NCBI RefSeq assembly: GCF_014172405.1
Contig: NZ_WNXC01000002.1
Span: forward strand, 1 to 64,000
Length of the DNA: 64,000 nt
Direction of reading: 5' to 3'
Origin: Pedobacter gandavensis
GTDB lineage: Bacteria > Bacteroidota > Bacteroidia > Sphingobacteriales > Sphingobacteriaceae
The notes beneath the pieces were generated by a model that was not told the origin of the DNA, did not search any database, and was given only the letters and a program-made list of their open reading frames with translations. A program made the position numbers and the translations under genes. This document shows, piece after piece, positions 31,908 through 40,363 of the stretch. Positions within the stretch are counted from its first letter, which is position 1; each line of letters begins with the position of its first letter.

Positions 31908-33494
31908 ATGAAGCACAAATTTACCCGAACTGTGCTGGCCCTTCTGACCAGCACAGTTCTTCTTTCCTTTACCAAGGATAGCGCTATGATCGAACCTAAG
32001 TTCCTCATAACAAGTTCTGATTCCTCTGGCACCCACAATGGCCCATGGAAGTCGAAATTCCTGGATGTCAATAAAAATGGAACCATCACTTACCACCCCG
32101 ATGAGCAAGGAAATACCATTCCAGATTTCAGTCTGGTAGGTTATCATCATGGCTCAAGACCCATTCCAAAACTTAAACTATTCAAAACCCTATATCCTGG
32201 CAAGGGCGATGCAGGAAACATGATCCAACAGGCAATTGACGAACTAGCCGCTTTGCCTGCCGATAAAAATGGCCATCGGGGGACGATCTTGTTGACTAAA
32301 GGAAGTTATCCGATTGCCGGAACCATACACATCAAATCTGATGGCATCGTATTAAAAGGTGAAGGTGATCAAGCCAATGGCACCAAACTCATTGCTACTG
32401 GTAAAGGTTCCCGCTCGCTAATTGAAATTAAAGGCAGCGGTCAGCTTACAGAAATCCCTGGAACAAGAGTCAACATCACCGATACCTATGTCCCTACAGG
32501 CGCAAAATCCTTCCAGGTTACCGATGCTAAAGCATTTAAAGCCGGAGATAAAATCGTCCTTTTCAGACCAGGTAGCAGCAATTGGATCAAGGATTTGCAA
32601 ATGGATCAGATCATCGCCAGACAAGGCACCAAACAATGGCAAGCCAACGATTATAACCTTTCTTATGAAAGAGAAATCACCAAAATCAACGGGAATACGG
32701 TCTTTATAGATAACCCGGTGGTTATGACCATAGATCAGAAATACAGTACCGGAGCCATTTACAAATGCAACTTCAAAGGTCGCTTACAAGAAGTTGGTGT
32801 AGAAAACATCCTTTTTGAATCAGAATATGCGAGTGATATTGATGAAGATCATGGCAATATTGCGGTCGACTTTGACAACATTGAGAATGCTTGGGTAACC
32901 GGCATCACTGCGCGATTTTTTATCTATGCGGCAGTTAGCCTAAATACTGGCGCAAAAAACGTCACCGTGAAAGACTCCAAGTGTCTGGATGCAAAATCAA
33001 TCATTACAGGCGGTAGAAGGTATTCCTTCAACAACAACGGACAACAAAACCTATTTATGAATCTGGAAACTACGGAAGGTAGACACGATTACGTAACCGG
33101 TGCCAAAACAGCAGGCCCCAATGTATTTTACAACTGTAAATCCACAAATACCCATGCCGATATAGGCCCTCACCACCGTTGGGCAACTGGAACGCTATAC
33201 GACAACATCGAAACCGATGGACAAATCAACGTTCAAGACCGTGGCAACTGGGGCAGTGGACATGGCTGGTCCGGCGTTACACAGGTTTTATGGAACTGCA
33301 CGGTAGAATCTGCAGCGGTCCAAAACCCTTGGGCATCTGGAAAAAACTATGCAATTGGCCTTAAAGGAAAAAAAGTAGCCGGACGATTGCCTGGAAAACC
33401 TGATGGGGAATGGGAAGGTCAGGATCAGAAAAACCTGTTACCCCAATCTTTATTCCTCGCACAACTTAAAGCCGCCGGAATAAAAACCCCATAA
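31908..33494 (+). CDS. Exported parallel beta-helix protein (pectate-lyase-like)
   Basis: This 528-residue protein (ATG at 31908 preferred; an in-frame TTG lies 33 bases earlier) has a signal peptide (TRTVLALLTSTVLLSF). The body is repetitive beta-rich sequence: GTILLTKGSYPIAGTIHIKS, GIVLKGEGDQANGTKLIA and a run of short coils such as ENAWVTGITARFFIYAAVSL and GAKNVTVKDSKCLDAKS. It shares with the minus-strand gene at 34965 the signatures PDFS-x-x-GYH, SDGI-x-LKG-x-G, and a closing SLF-x-AQL. The two are distant paralogues of a pectate-lyase-like family related to DUF4955; it likely cleaves or binds a uronic-acid polysaccharide. It is the only plus-strand gene of the locus. Confidence 0.7.
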   Translation: MKHKFTRTVLALLTSTVLLSFTKDSAMIEPKFLITSSDSSGTHNGPWKSKFLDVNKNGTITYHPDEQGNTIPDFSLVGYHHGSRPIPKLKLFKTLYPGKGDAGNMIQQAIDELAALPADKNGHRGTILLTKGSYPIAGTIHIKSDGIVLKGEGDQANGTKLIATGKGSRSLIEIKGSGQLTEIPGTRVNITDTYVPTGAKSFQVTDAKAFKAGDKIVLFRPGSSNWIKDLQMDQIIARQGTKQWQANDYNLSYEREITKINGNTVFIDNPVVMTIDQKYSTGAIYKCNFKGRLQEVGVENILFESEYASDIDEDHGNIAVDFDNIENAWVTGITARFFIYAAVSLNTGAKNVTVKDSKCLDAKSIITGGRRYSFNNNGQQNLFMNLETTEGRHDYVTGAKTAGPNVFYNCKSTNTHADIGPHHRWATGTLYDNIETDGQINVQDRGNWGSGHGWSGVTQVLWNCTVESAAVQNPWASGKNYAIGLKGKKVAGRLPGKPDGEWEGQDQKNLLPQSLFLAQLKAAGIKTP

Positions 33495-33512
33495 CCACCA
33501 AACAACTTAAAG

Positions 33513-33549
33513 AAAGCAACCAAAAGGCTAATAACCGGTTGCTTTTAAA
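33513..33549. terminator. Bidirectional terminator between convergent PUL genes
   Basis: AAAGCAACC (33513-33521) pairs perfectly with GGTTGCTTT (33537-33545) around a 15-base loop, followed by TAAAA. It starts 18 bases after the plus-strand beta-helix gene and overlaps the stop of the minus-strand esterase gene (33528), so it could end transcription on both strands. Confidence 0.75.
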
Positions 33550-34952
33550 ATAAAGTCGACGATAGGTTGCGGATTAGGAAGACTATGTGGATGATGCTTG
33601 CCTTCTGGTTTATGAATCAACTGGATATTTCCTCCCGCAGCCTTTATCTTCTCGGCAAAAGGAAGGCTGTTTTCTGCCATTGGAACCACCTCATCCAGAT
33701 CTCCACACACGTGTAACATTGGATATTTCCCCTTCACAATCGCAGCAATCTGATCTATCGGACTGCCTTTAAATTCCGCAGCCTCCGCATCGTTGGCATA
33801 ACCATAATCTTTTAAGAAAGCAGCCCAATTGTCTTTACTGCCAGGTCCTTTGCCTTTTCCTCCTGGCCAGCTTTTTAAATCCAGCACCGGATTATCAGCA
33901 TACACACAAGCCACTTTATCCGGATTTGTTGCAGCCCAATTATAAACATATACACCGCCTCTACTCATCCCCTCCATCACTGCTTTCTTAGCAAAACCCA
34001 TTTTTTGCAGCGATTTGTAAAAATCATTCCAAATCCCAATGGCTTCCGCATTGCCAAACAACTCTGCCACATCACAGTAAACAACATGAAAACCGCGTTC
34101 CAGCAAAGCGATATCCGTTTGGGGCTCATGCCCAAAAAACCTGGCTCTCCATACCCAAGGCATTCCTTTTGCCACTAACTTCGGACTCACAATCAGCGCC
34201 TCACGTCCTTTAAATGAAAAACTCAATTCTTCATAGCCATAAAAAGAACTTCGCTTAATTGGCGTTTTAATCTGCTTAGCAAGGTCTTTTCCTGCTTTAT
34301 TTTTTTGAAGGACAAAGGAATGTAGACGTTCCGCGATAAAGCCATCACCTACCGCATTCGGATGGACTTTATCCACTAGTAAAGCTTCTTTATCCGCAAA
34401 CAAGGAATAAAGATCCAGCAATTCCAACTGTTCATCATAAGCTACTTTTTGTACCATAGCGATCAGGCTATCTCTTAAATAAGTACCTGAAATTCCAAAT
34501 TTAGTATCAGAAAAGGCTTTCAATGGCAATAACAAAACAACTTTGGGTTTGGTATCCAATTGCTGGAAAGTATGAACCATATCCTTATAATCCGCCACGA
34601 AATCAGCCATCTGTGCGCGGTTGATTTGTTTACTATCATTCGTTCCTAACTTAATAAAAACCAGATTCGGCCTGCTGTTCAGGACTTGTTTAAACTCCGG
34701 AGTGTTCCAATAAGGTTTATTCCCTTTTTTAAGCATCGTTGCCCCACTAACCCCAAAATTTAACACTTCATAATCGGGTCCAAGTAGCGTTTGCAACTGT
34801 GCAGGATAAGATTCCTTAGTCCGATCTTTCAAGCCAGAACCAAAGGTGATGCTATTCCCTACACAAACAATCCGTGTTTTCGATTGCCCATAGCTCTCCA
34901 AACCAGTGATAAAAACCACTGCGATCAAGAAGAACTTAAATACTTTTCCCAT
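33528..34952 (-). CDS. SGNH hydrolase fused to an alpha/beta hydrolase
   Basis: This 474-residue protein (ATG at 34952; the codon 6 bases upstream is TTG) joins two esterase folds. Residues about 1-200 are an SGNH/GDSL domain: signal peptide (FFLIAVVFITGL), nucleophile in CVGNSITFGSG, the GTND block and the DKVHPN catalytic Asp/His. Residues about 220-474 are an alpha/beta hydrolase: nucleophile in EGMSRGGVYV, Asp in HVCGDLDEVVPM and His in KPEGKHHPHSLP. Both triads look intact. Such fusions occur in carbohydrate loci as bifunctional deacylases; the natural acyl group is unknown. It is the last gene of the enzyme cluster. Removal of acetyl or related esters from the glycan before the lyases act is the likely role. 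Confidence 0.85.
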   Translation of the reverse strand: MGKVFKFFLIAVVFITGLESYGQSKTRIVCVGNSITFGSGLKDRTKESYPAQLQTLLGPDYEVLNFGVSGATMLKKGNKPYWNTPEFKQVLNSRPNLVFIKLGTNDSKQINRAQMADFVADYKDMVHTFQQLDTKPKVVLLLPLKAFSDTKFGISGTYLRDSLIAMVQKVAYDEQLELLDLYSLFADKEALLVDKVHPNAVGDGFIAERLHSFVLQKNKAGKDLAKQIKTPIKRSSFYGYEELSFSFKGREALIVSPKLVAKGMPWVWRARFFGHEPQTDIALLERGFHVVYCDVAELFGNAEAIGIWNDFYKSLQKMGFAKKAVMEGMSRGGVYVYNWAATNPDKVACVYADNPVLDLKSWPGGKGKGPGSKDNWAAFLKDYGYANDAEAAEFKGSPIDQIAAIVKGKYPMLHVCGDLDEVVPMAENSLPFAEKIKAAGGNIQLIHKPEGKHHPHSLPNPQPIVDFILKATGY

Positions 34953-34964
34953 GTACAATTTAAT

Positions 34965-36500
34965 TTATTTAGCTTTCGTCAGGTCGCTTCCTTTTAATCT
35001 CCATTGAAGTTGTGCCTCAAACAAAGACACAGGAAGTACAGGTTTTCCTTGCGATTCATTAATCCCGGTATGGTCAAAAGTTACGATTTTATTAGATGTA
35101 AATCCAACCAGAATAGGTAATGCGATCGTATAATTTCTTCTGCGTGAACTGTCCCAAAAATCATAATGCTGATCTTTAACTGATCTATGCTGAAAATTCC
35201 AAAGCACCAGCTCCTTACCGTGGTGCGGATATCCAGGTTCTGGCCCACCAAGATTATAGAACACTCCTCCTTGCACATCATCATATAGCGTTGCATAAGG
35301 TTGTCCGGAGTGGATGTCAAAGTTTTGATCTATGCCCAGGCTACACTTCGTAATCACCGTTCCTACGGCGCTATAACCAGTTCCGGCACCATGGTGTTGT
35401 GCCCCATTGAAGGAACAGTTCTTTACCAATACGCCATATCCAGTCCGCGCATGAACAGAAGCATGGCCCTTCTTTCCTCTAAAATGAGTGTTCTCGATGG
35501 TCATCCGATAACCCGAACGAATAAAAACCCCCTCATTCAGGTCATGAAACTCACAATTCCTGATCCAGCTATCCTTCAAATATTCCATGCCAACTGCTTC
35601 ATAGGCGTAATCATGAATCTCATTCTTATGGTGAATAAATTCTTCCGGATAGTTTTTCCAGTTACTGGAGAACATCAGGTCTTCAATGCCACATTCTGAG
35701 ATCGAATTGTAACTTTCTAGATCCCAGCTTCCACTCTTTACCATTTTGATATCCAGGTGTATCGGGTTTTTAAAACTAACCTGATTTCCGGCAATCTTTG
35801 TGATCGTGTGAATCTCATAAATCTGCATTCCTCCCTTATCGCCGAACAACCTCGTCCACTGTGGTTTTAAATCCAATGGGGCAAAATACATCTTGGTAAA
35901 TTCCTCAGATTTATGACGGATCACCACATCCTGCCCTATTTTTAATTTCGATGCATCCTGAACATTTACAGAAAAAGTTTCCCGACCAACATCTCCGGTA
36001 ATGGTGGTTAGTTTTTTTGTACTTCCTTCCTGGGGCTTAAACAAAAACTGGCGCCCATTAATCCGCATATTTGCCTGGTAGATTTCCGTACCACCGGCGC
36101 CACTTCCAGACCCCTTCAAAATAATCCCGCTTTTAGAAATCCGGATTTGCTTTTTAGCATCTTCATCTGGAGCGATCAAATACTTCCCCCGTTCAAAGAA
36201 AACAATACCACCACCTGGATTTGCTTCTGCAGCATCAACTGCTTTCTGGATCGCTGCATCATCATATAACTCGTCATTTGAGATCGCGCCATAATCTGCT
36301 ACTTTAAATACTTTTTTGCCTGTCAAAGCAGGCAGTTCTTTTTCCGACCAATGGTATCCGGCATAGGAAAAATCCGGAAGTACCGGCGTTTTACCCTGTT
36401 GTTTTGCGCTCACAAAATCGGTCCACAGCGGGGAAACTTGTTGTGCTTGTCCGGCAATTGCCATACATAGCAAAGGGAAAATAAGAATTGATCTCTTCAT
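34965..36500 (-). CDS. Exported parallel beta-helix protein, DUF4955-like
   Basis: This 511-residue protein has a signal peptide (ILIFPLLCMAIAGQAQ). It opens with PDFSYAGYHWSEKELP, shared with the plus-strand beta-helix protein. The rest is a right-handed beta-helix with pectate-lyase-type coils: KVADYGAISNDELYDDAAIQ, ISKSGIILKGSGSGAGGTEI, then GMEYLKDSWIRNCEFHDLNEG, NTHFRGKKGHASVHARTG and GVLVKNCSFNGAQHHGAG. Charged residues and histidines line one face (GKKGHASVHARTGYG), as in lyases. It begins 12 bases upstream of the esterase gene. It may be a lyase or a related hydrolase acting on the uronic-acid backbone; activity in this family is not established to my knowledge. Confidence 0.75.
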   Translation of the reverse strand: MKRSILIFPLLCMAIAGQAQQVSPLWTDFVSAKQQGKTPVLPDFSYAGYHWSEKELPALTGKKVFKVADYGAISNDELYDDAAIQKAVDAAEANPGGGIVFFERGKYLIAPDEDAKKQIRISKSGIILKGSGSGAGGTEIYQANMRINGRQFLFKPQEGSTKKLTTITGDVGRETFSVNVQDASKLKIGQDVVIRHKSEEFTKMYFAPLDLKPQWTRLFGDKGGMQIYEIHTITKIAGNQVSFKNPIHLDIKMVKSGSWDLESYNSISECGIEDLMFSSNWKNYPEEFIHHKNEIHDYAYEAVGMEYLKDSWIRNCEFHDLNEGVFIRSGYRMTIENTHFRGKKGHASVHARTGYGVLVKNCSFNGAQHHGAGTGYSAVGTVITKCSLGIDQNFDIHSGQPYATLYDDVQGGVFYNLGGPEPGYPHHGKELVLWNFQHRSVKDQHYDFWDSSRRRNYTIALPILVGFTSNKIVTFDHTGINESQGKPVLPVSLFEAQLQWRLKGSDLTKAK

Positions 36501-36583
36501 CGAAAGAATTATATTAAAAAAGAATTATAGCCAGAAAAAAACAGATAAAGATCTCTTCAGGAAACGAAATATACAGCATGGAA

Positions 36584-37903
36584 TTACAACACTGGAAAAG
36601 AAGTATTCAATTTAGCCCAATCAGGTCCAATTTTAGTGCTTTCCCAAAAGGGCTTAAACGCAGGCTGTCCTGGTTTTAAATACAAACCATTTTCCATCCT
36701 TTTTACGACCTCATTTTTTAGAACAAAGCCTTTTTCAGGAGTACCAGAATAAGACTTACTGAAGATCTGGTTATCTTTAAAATCAATCACGACCCTTTCA
36801 TCGTACCACTTTAGTGGAGATTCATTCGCAACAATGATATTCTTTGCAAAAACAGTATTCAAAGCAGGCAAATACCTACCCGGATTATATCCTGCGGCAA
36901 TGGCAAAAGGCTCTTTACAATTGACAATCAGGTTGTCTGTAATCACCGCATTTTTCACCTGCCAATGACTGGTTAATATCGGATTTGGCAATCCGGCCAT
37001 CACAGAAATTGCCGCACTAACACTGGTTCCTGTCAAATCCTGAAAGTAATTGTCATGCACAAAGTGATCCTCCCCGATGATGCGTACGCCACCGGTTCCA
37101 GGTTTTCCATTGCCAAGAAAGAAATTCCCATACACTTCAGCATGGTTACCATGCCTCAACGTCAATGTCGCTTTGCACTCATAAAACAGGTTATTCCTAA
37201 TGATATTCTTACATGATTTATTTGAAACGGCCTCTAACTCCCCATTACAATGCTCAAAAATATTCTCTTCTACTACTGTAAACGAATCATGAAAAGACCA
37301 GGTACTTGTCCCGATCCTAATCGTCTCTCCGCCGTTTCTACCTAATTCCGGGCGAGGTCCAAAATAATTATGATCGATCTGATGGTAATTTGGGGTATCC
37401 GAAAGCCATACGATAAGGGTAACCCCTTGGTGGCGCTTGCCCTTAAAAAAGCAATGGTCTACCCGATTGCGGCTTCCTCTTAAAGAAACCCAGCGGTAAT
37501 CCACTTTTTCATCCGGGTTATTGTAATCAACAATCGCGGTATTTGTGAGCCTGCAATAGGTAGATTTCTCAGAAAAATCAACGACTTCCCCACCAGTTAA
37601 AAAGCCATACTCAAAAGACAATCCATCCACCAATAACCAGGCTCCATCAATCACCAACGAAGAATTCCCGCTAAGCACCGTCTTTCCCGGATTTGCTGCC
37701 AACAAAACAATGGGACGCGCTTTGGTCCCATTGCCTTTAAATACAATTTTTTGATCTTTCCACTCCCCCGGTTCCATCAACACCCGATCTCCCGGAGATA
37801 AAACCAAGGCTTCCAATTCTTTTGCAGAATGGATTCGGTAATCCTTCGCCTGTCCGGCAAGCGCTATCCATACCAGAAAAAAAGTAAAAATTATCGTTTT
37901 CAT
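36584..37903 (-). CDS. Polysaccharide lyase family 6 (chondroitinase-B/alginate-lyase type)
   Basis: This 439-residue lyase has a signal peptide (IIFTFFLVWIALAGQA) and the PL6 beta-helix. The catalytic Lys229 (AVSNKSCKNI) and Arg250 (LTLRHGNHA) are present with the same 21-residue spacing as the catalytic pair in characterised alginate lyases of the family. The conserved NGGETIRIGTS and HNYFGPRPELGRN blocks are intact, so the enzyme should be active. PL6 enzymes cleave uronic-acid polymers such as alginate and dermatan sulfate. Here the fucosidases and GH88 suggest another glycan, so its backbone specificity is open. It starts 4 bases after the end of a GH29 gene. It probably acts outside the cell or in the periplasm. 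Confidence 0.93.
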   Translation of the reverse strand: MKTIIFTFFLVWIALAGQAKDYRIHSAKELEALVLSPGDRVLMEPGEWKDQKIVFKGNGTKARPIVLLAANPGKTVLSGNSSLVIDGAWLLVDGLSFEYGFLTGGEVVDFSEKSTYCRLTNTAIVDYNNPDEKVDYRWVSLRGSRNRVDHCFFKGKRHQGVTLIVWLSDTPNYHQIDHNYFGPRPELGRNGGETIRIGTSTWSFHDSFTVVEENIFEHCNGELEAVSNKSCKNIIRNNLFYECKATLTLRHGNHAEVYGNFFLGNGKPGTGGVRIIGEDHFVHDNYFQDLTGTSVSAAISVMAGLPNPILTSHWQVKNAVITDNLIVNCKEPFAIAAGYNPGRYLPALNTVFAKNIIVANESPLKWYDERVVIDFKDNQIFSKSYSGTPEKGFVLKNEVVKRMENGLYLKPGQPAFKPFWESTKIGPDWAKLNTSFPVL

Positions 37904-37907
37904 TTTC

Positions 37908-39347
37908 CTAATCTAATGCACCGGTTTTCATTTCTTTTTTAGGTTGATTCGTTACCTGATGATCCACCGGACCTTCAAATTCCACACGAATTACTGAAGC
38001 TACCGCATCAGGAGCCTCCGATGGCACAGAAATTAACAGGTCATCGCCTTTTCTTGCTGTACTCACCTTCCCCTTACCTTTCGCTAAAAGCGAAGCGGAG
38101 ATGACTTTATTCTTAAGGCCAGGAACCACTAAGACCCCATCTTTAGGCCAGTTGAATACAGAAAAATAAAGTACGGTACCCTTTTTGATTTCCTTTCTTG
38201 TGCAACGTCCCCAATCCAAAGGTGCCAATGGGTTGGCTTTTGTACCGTAAATCGCTTCACTATTTACTTTCATCCATTTGCCAATATCGCTCAAACGTTG
38301 TATACTTTCCTCAGGAAAAGTACCATCTGGTTTTGGGCCAACATTCAACAAATAATTCCCCCCTTTAGAAGCGATATCTACTAAGTTGCGGATCAGTGTC
38401 TCACTTGATTTCCATTTATGATCGGCAGTACGGAATCCCCAAGTGCCATTCATGGTCATACAAGTTTCCCAATCCATACCATCCAATTCTGCCTGATTCG
38501 GAATTTTTTGCTCTGGAGTTTTAGTATCTCCAGGAAAATTAGGTCTCTTCAAACGGTCATTGGTAATGATTTGAGGTTGCGTTTTTAACGCGTCTTGTAG
38601 TTTCATTGCAGCCTCATCCGTCATGTTTGTTGGGGTATCCCACCAAAGCACAGCGATATCGCCGTAATTGGTCATCAATTCTTTCACTTGTGGAACAGCA
38701 ACCTCATCAATATATTGGTCAAAAGTTTTGGTCTGCTGCGCAGGATCCCAATGTCCCTTATTAGCCAATGTATAGGCATCAATCTTAGTAGAATCAGGAT
38801 TTGCCCATCCTTCTCTCATTTCTTTTCGTGCAGCTGATCCACCTGGATTGTTCCAATCTTGTGCCTGAGAATAGTAAAAACCCAGTTTTATTCCGTATTT
38901 CTTACAAGCTTCTGCTAATGGTTTCAGCAGATCTTTCCCATAAGGAGTCGCATCAGTGATGTCCCATTTACTCGCTTTTGAGTTGAACAATGCAAATCCG
39001 TCATGATGTTTAGCCGTAATGATCAGGTATTTCATCCCAGCATCTTTCGCCATTTTTACCCAGGCATCGGCATCATATTTTGTCGGATTGAAGCTTTTCG
39101 CCATTTCCTGATATTCAGCAACAGGGATTTTAGATCTGTTCATGATCCATTCTGCACCCCCACGAAGTTGTTCATGGCCTTTGTACACCCCCGCAAACTG
39201 TGCGTAGACGCCCCAGTGAATGAACATGCCAAATTTGGCTTCCCGCCACCAAGCCATCCGTTCGTCTTTTGTCAGGGCGCGCTGACCTTGGGCCAACTGA
39301 ATAAAAAAAGAAAGCGCTATGATTAGGGCTAATGATATTTTACGCAT
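37908..39347 (-). CDS. GH29 alpha-L-fucosidase
   Basis: This 479-residue hydrolase has a signal peptide (ISLALIIALSFFIQLAQG). The TIM barrel begins with WWREAKFGMFIHWGVYA, and the conserved KHHDGFALF follows near residue 113. The nucleophile is Asp237 in LWWDTPTN. The C-terminal part carries a beta domain. GH29 enzymes remove terminal alpha-linked fucose by a retaining mechanism. A second GH29 lies three genes upstream; the two differ in length and in the N- and C-terminal parts, so they probably attack different linkages. The gene ends 4 bases before the PL6 gene, which suggests coupled translation. Its C-terminus ends with polar residues (TNQPKKEMKTGALD). Confidence 0.93.
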   Translation of the reverse strand: MRKISLALIIALSFFIQLAQGQRALTKDERMAWWREAKFGMFIHWGVYAQFAGVYKGHEQLRGGAEWIMNRSKIPVAEYQEMAKSFNPTKYDADAWVKMAKDAGMKYLIITAKHHDGFALFNSKASKWDITDATPYGKDLLKPLAEACKKYGIKLGFYYSQAQDWNNPGGSAARKEMREGWANPDSTKIDAYTLANKGHWDPAQQTKTFDQYIDEVAVPQVKELMTNYGDIAVLWWDTPTNMTDEAAMKLQDALKTQPQIITNDRLKRPNFPGDTKTPEQKIPNQAELDGMDWETCMTMNGTWGFRTADHKWKSSETLIRNLVDIASKGGNYLLNVGPKPDGTFPEESIQRLSDIGKWMKVNSEAIYGTKANPLAPLDWGRCTRKEIKKGTVLYFSVFNWPKDGVLVVPGLKNKVISASLLAKGKGKVSTARKGDDLLISVPSEAPDAVASVIRVEFEGPVDHQVTNQPKKEMKTGALD

Positions 39348-39485
39348 AATTTATATAATGGTTAGGTCTCCTAATGTACTGCATATTTGACAAGGAGCAC
39401 ACTCTTCAATTGGCTGATGTTTCAGCAATATTACCACCCTGCTGAGAACTTATCTATGTATTCCAGTCGATTTGTTAAAAGCAGA

Positions 39486-40274
39486 TTACTGCGCAGCATC
39501 TGCATAAGTAGTCCCAATTCTGATCTTCTTCACATAGTGCGTTACCTCGGCCTCATCGCCCCCATAAACACCCCATTTAGGATCACAGTCTGCTACATCA
39601 AGTGTTCTGCAAGTCAGGCGTTCTGTGCCATTTGCCAAAGTTTGCTTCACACCATTGTACCAAAATTCAATAAATCCTACGCTTGGATTTCTGGATACCT
39701 TCATCCGGATCACAAAGCTCATCCAGGTGTTTACAGGCAGATTAATAGACCAAGGTACCGTAGCCACATGACTATCGTCAAAATGTTGCAGTTCCAACTT
39801 ACCTCCTTTTGTTCTCAGCATCAAAGGGTGATTTTGCAAGGAACCCTCTGTTGGATAAGATTTCCATTGAAAGATCGCTTCGGTTTTTAAATTGGAAGGG
39901 ATGAGCAGTTTACTGGTAAATCCAATATAAATTTCATCACCTTCTGCAGCCTGAAAATTCTTTGCGCCACGAACTTCGGTACGGTGACTGTTCAAGGGTT
40001 TCAAAAACTTCCAGGTCAACACCCCTGTTTCGTCAGTAACTGTGCTGAGCGCACCTGTGCCTTCAATATTAATGGCTTTCCAAACATTTTCGGAGCCCCT
40101 ACTCGCATCGCCATTAAATAAAACAGCAGCAACCTGATTTTCCCCCGGACTAACTTTCAAAACTGGTGTAGACAGTTTAAGTTCCGCTACAGCAGATTTT
40201 TCTTTTTCACAACTGGACAATAACAAACTCCCACTCATCAATACGACAATCATTAACTGGTTCTTTTTCATCAT
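39486..40274 (-). CDS. Heparinase-I-like lyase-fold lipoprotein
   Basis: This 262-residue lipoprotein (start at the ATG 40274; longer frames upstream are not convincing) has the leader LMIVVLMSGSLLLSSC with the cysteine near residue 22. The body is a jelly-roll resembling the heparin-lyase-I/PL20 group: HRTEVRGAKNFQAAEGDEI with the conserved R-T-E-x-R in strand one, FQWKSYPTEGSLQNHP, then WMSFVIRMKVSRNPSVGFIEFWYNG and the C-terminal KWGVYGGDE, KKIRIGTTYADA. It may cleave the glycan at the cell surface or only bind it. The exact lyase family is uncertain. It is placed between the two GH29/GH88 genes. Confidence 0.75.
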   Translation of the reverse strand: MMKKNQLMIVVLMSGSLLLSSCEKEKSAVAELKLSTPVLKVSPGENQVAAVLFNGDASRGSENVWKAINIEGTGALSTVTDETGVLTWKFLKPLNSHRTEVRGAKNFQAAEGDEIYIGFTSKLLIPSNLKTEAIFQWKSYPTEGSLQNHPLMLRTKGGKLELQHFDDSHVATVPWSINLPVNTWMSFVIRMKVSRNPSVGFIEFWYNGVKQTLANGTERLTCRTLDVADCDPKWGVYGGDEAEVTHYVKKIRIGTTYADAAQ

Positions 40275-40363
40275 GTTTATATTAAATTTTATGTTGTTGA
40301 TTCTTGTTATTGTCCAATCCAACCGGTCCCAATATGGATAGGATAACCAGCCTTATATGCTCG

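Noticed and set aside
35301..35699. 132-codon plus-strand open frame opposite the DUF4955-like gene
   Set aside because: Shadow of the beta-helix gene; composition follows the opposite-strand codons.
36584..37903. Alginate-specific locus because of PL6 and an alginate-lyase-family lyase
   Set aside because: Three fucosidases, GH88, GH2 and GH31 are not needed for alginate, and both lyase families have other substrates.
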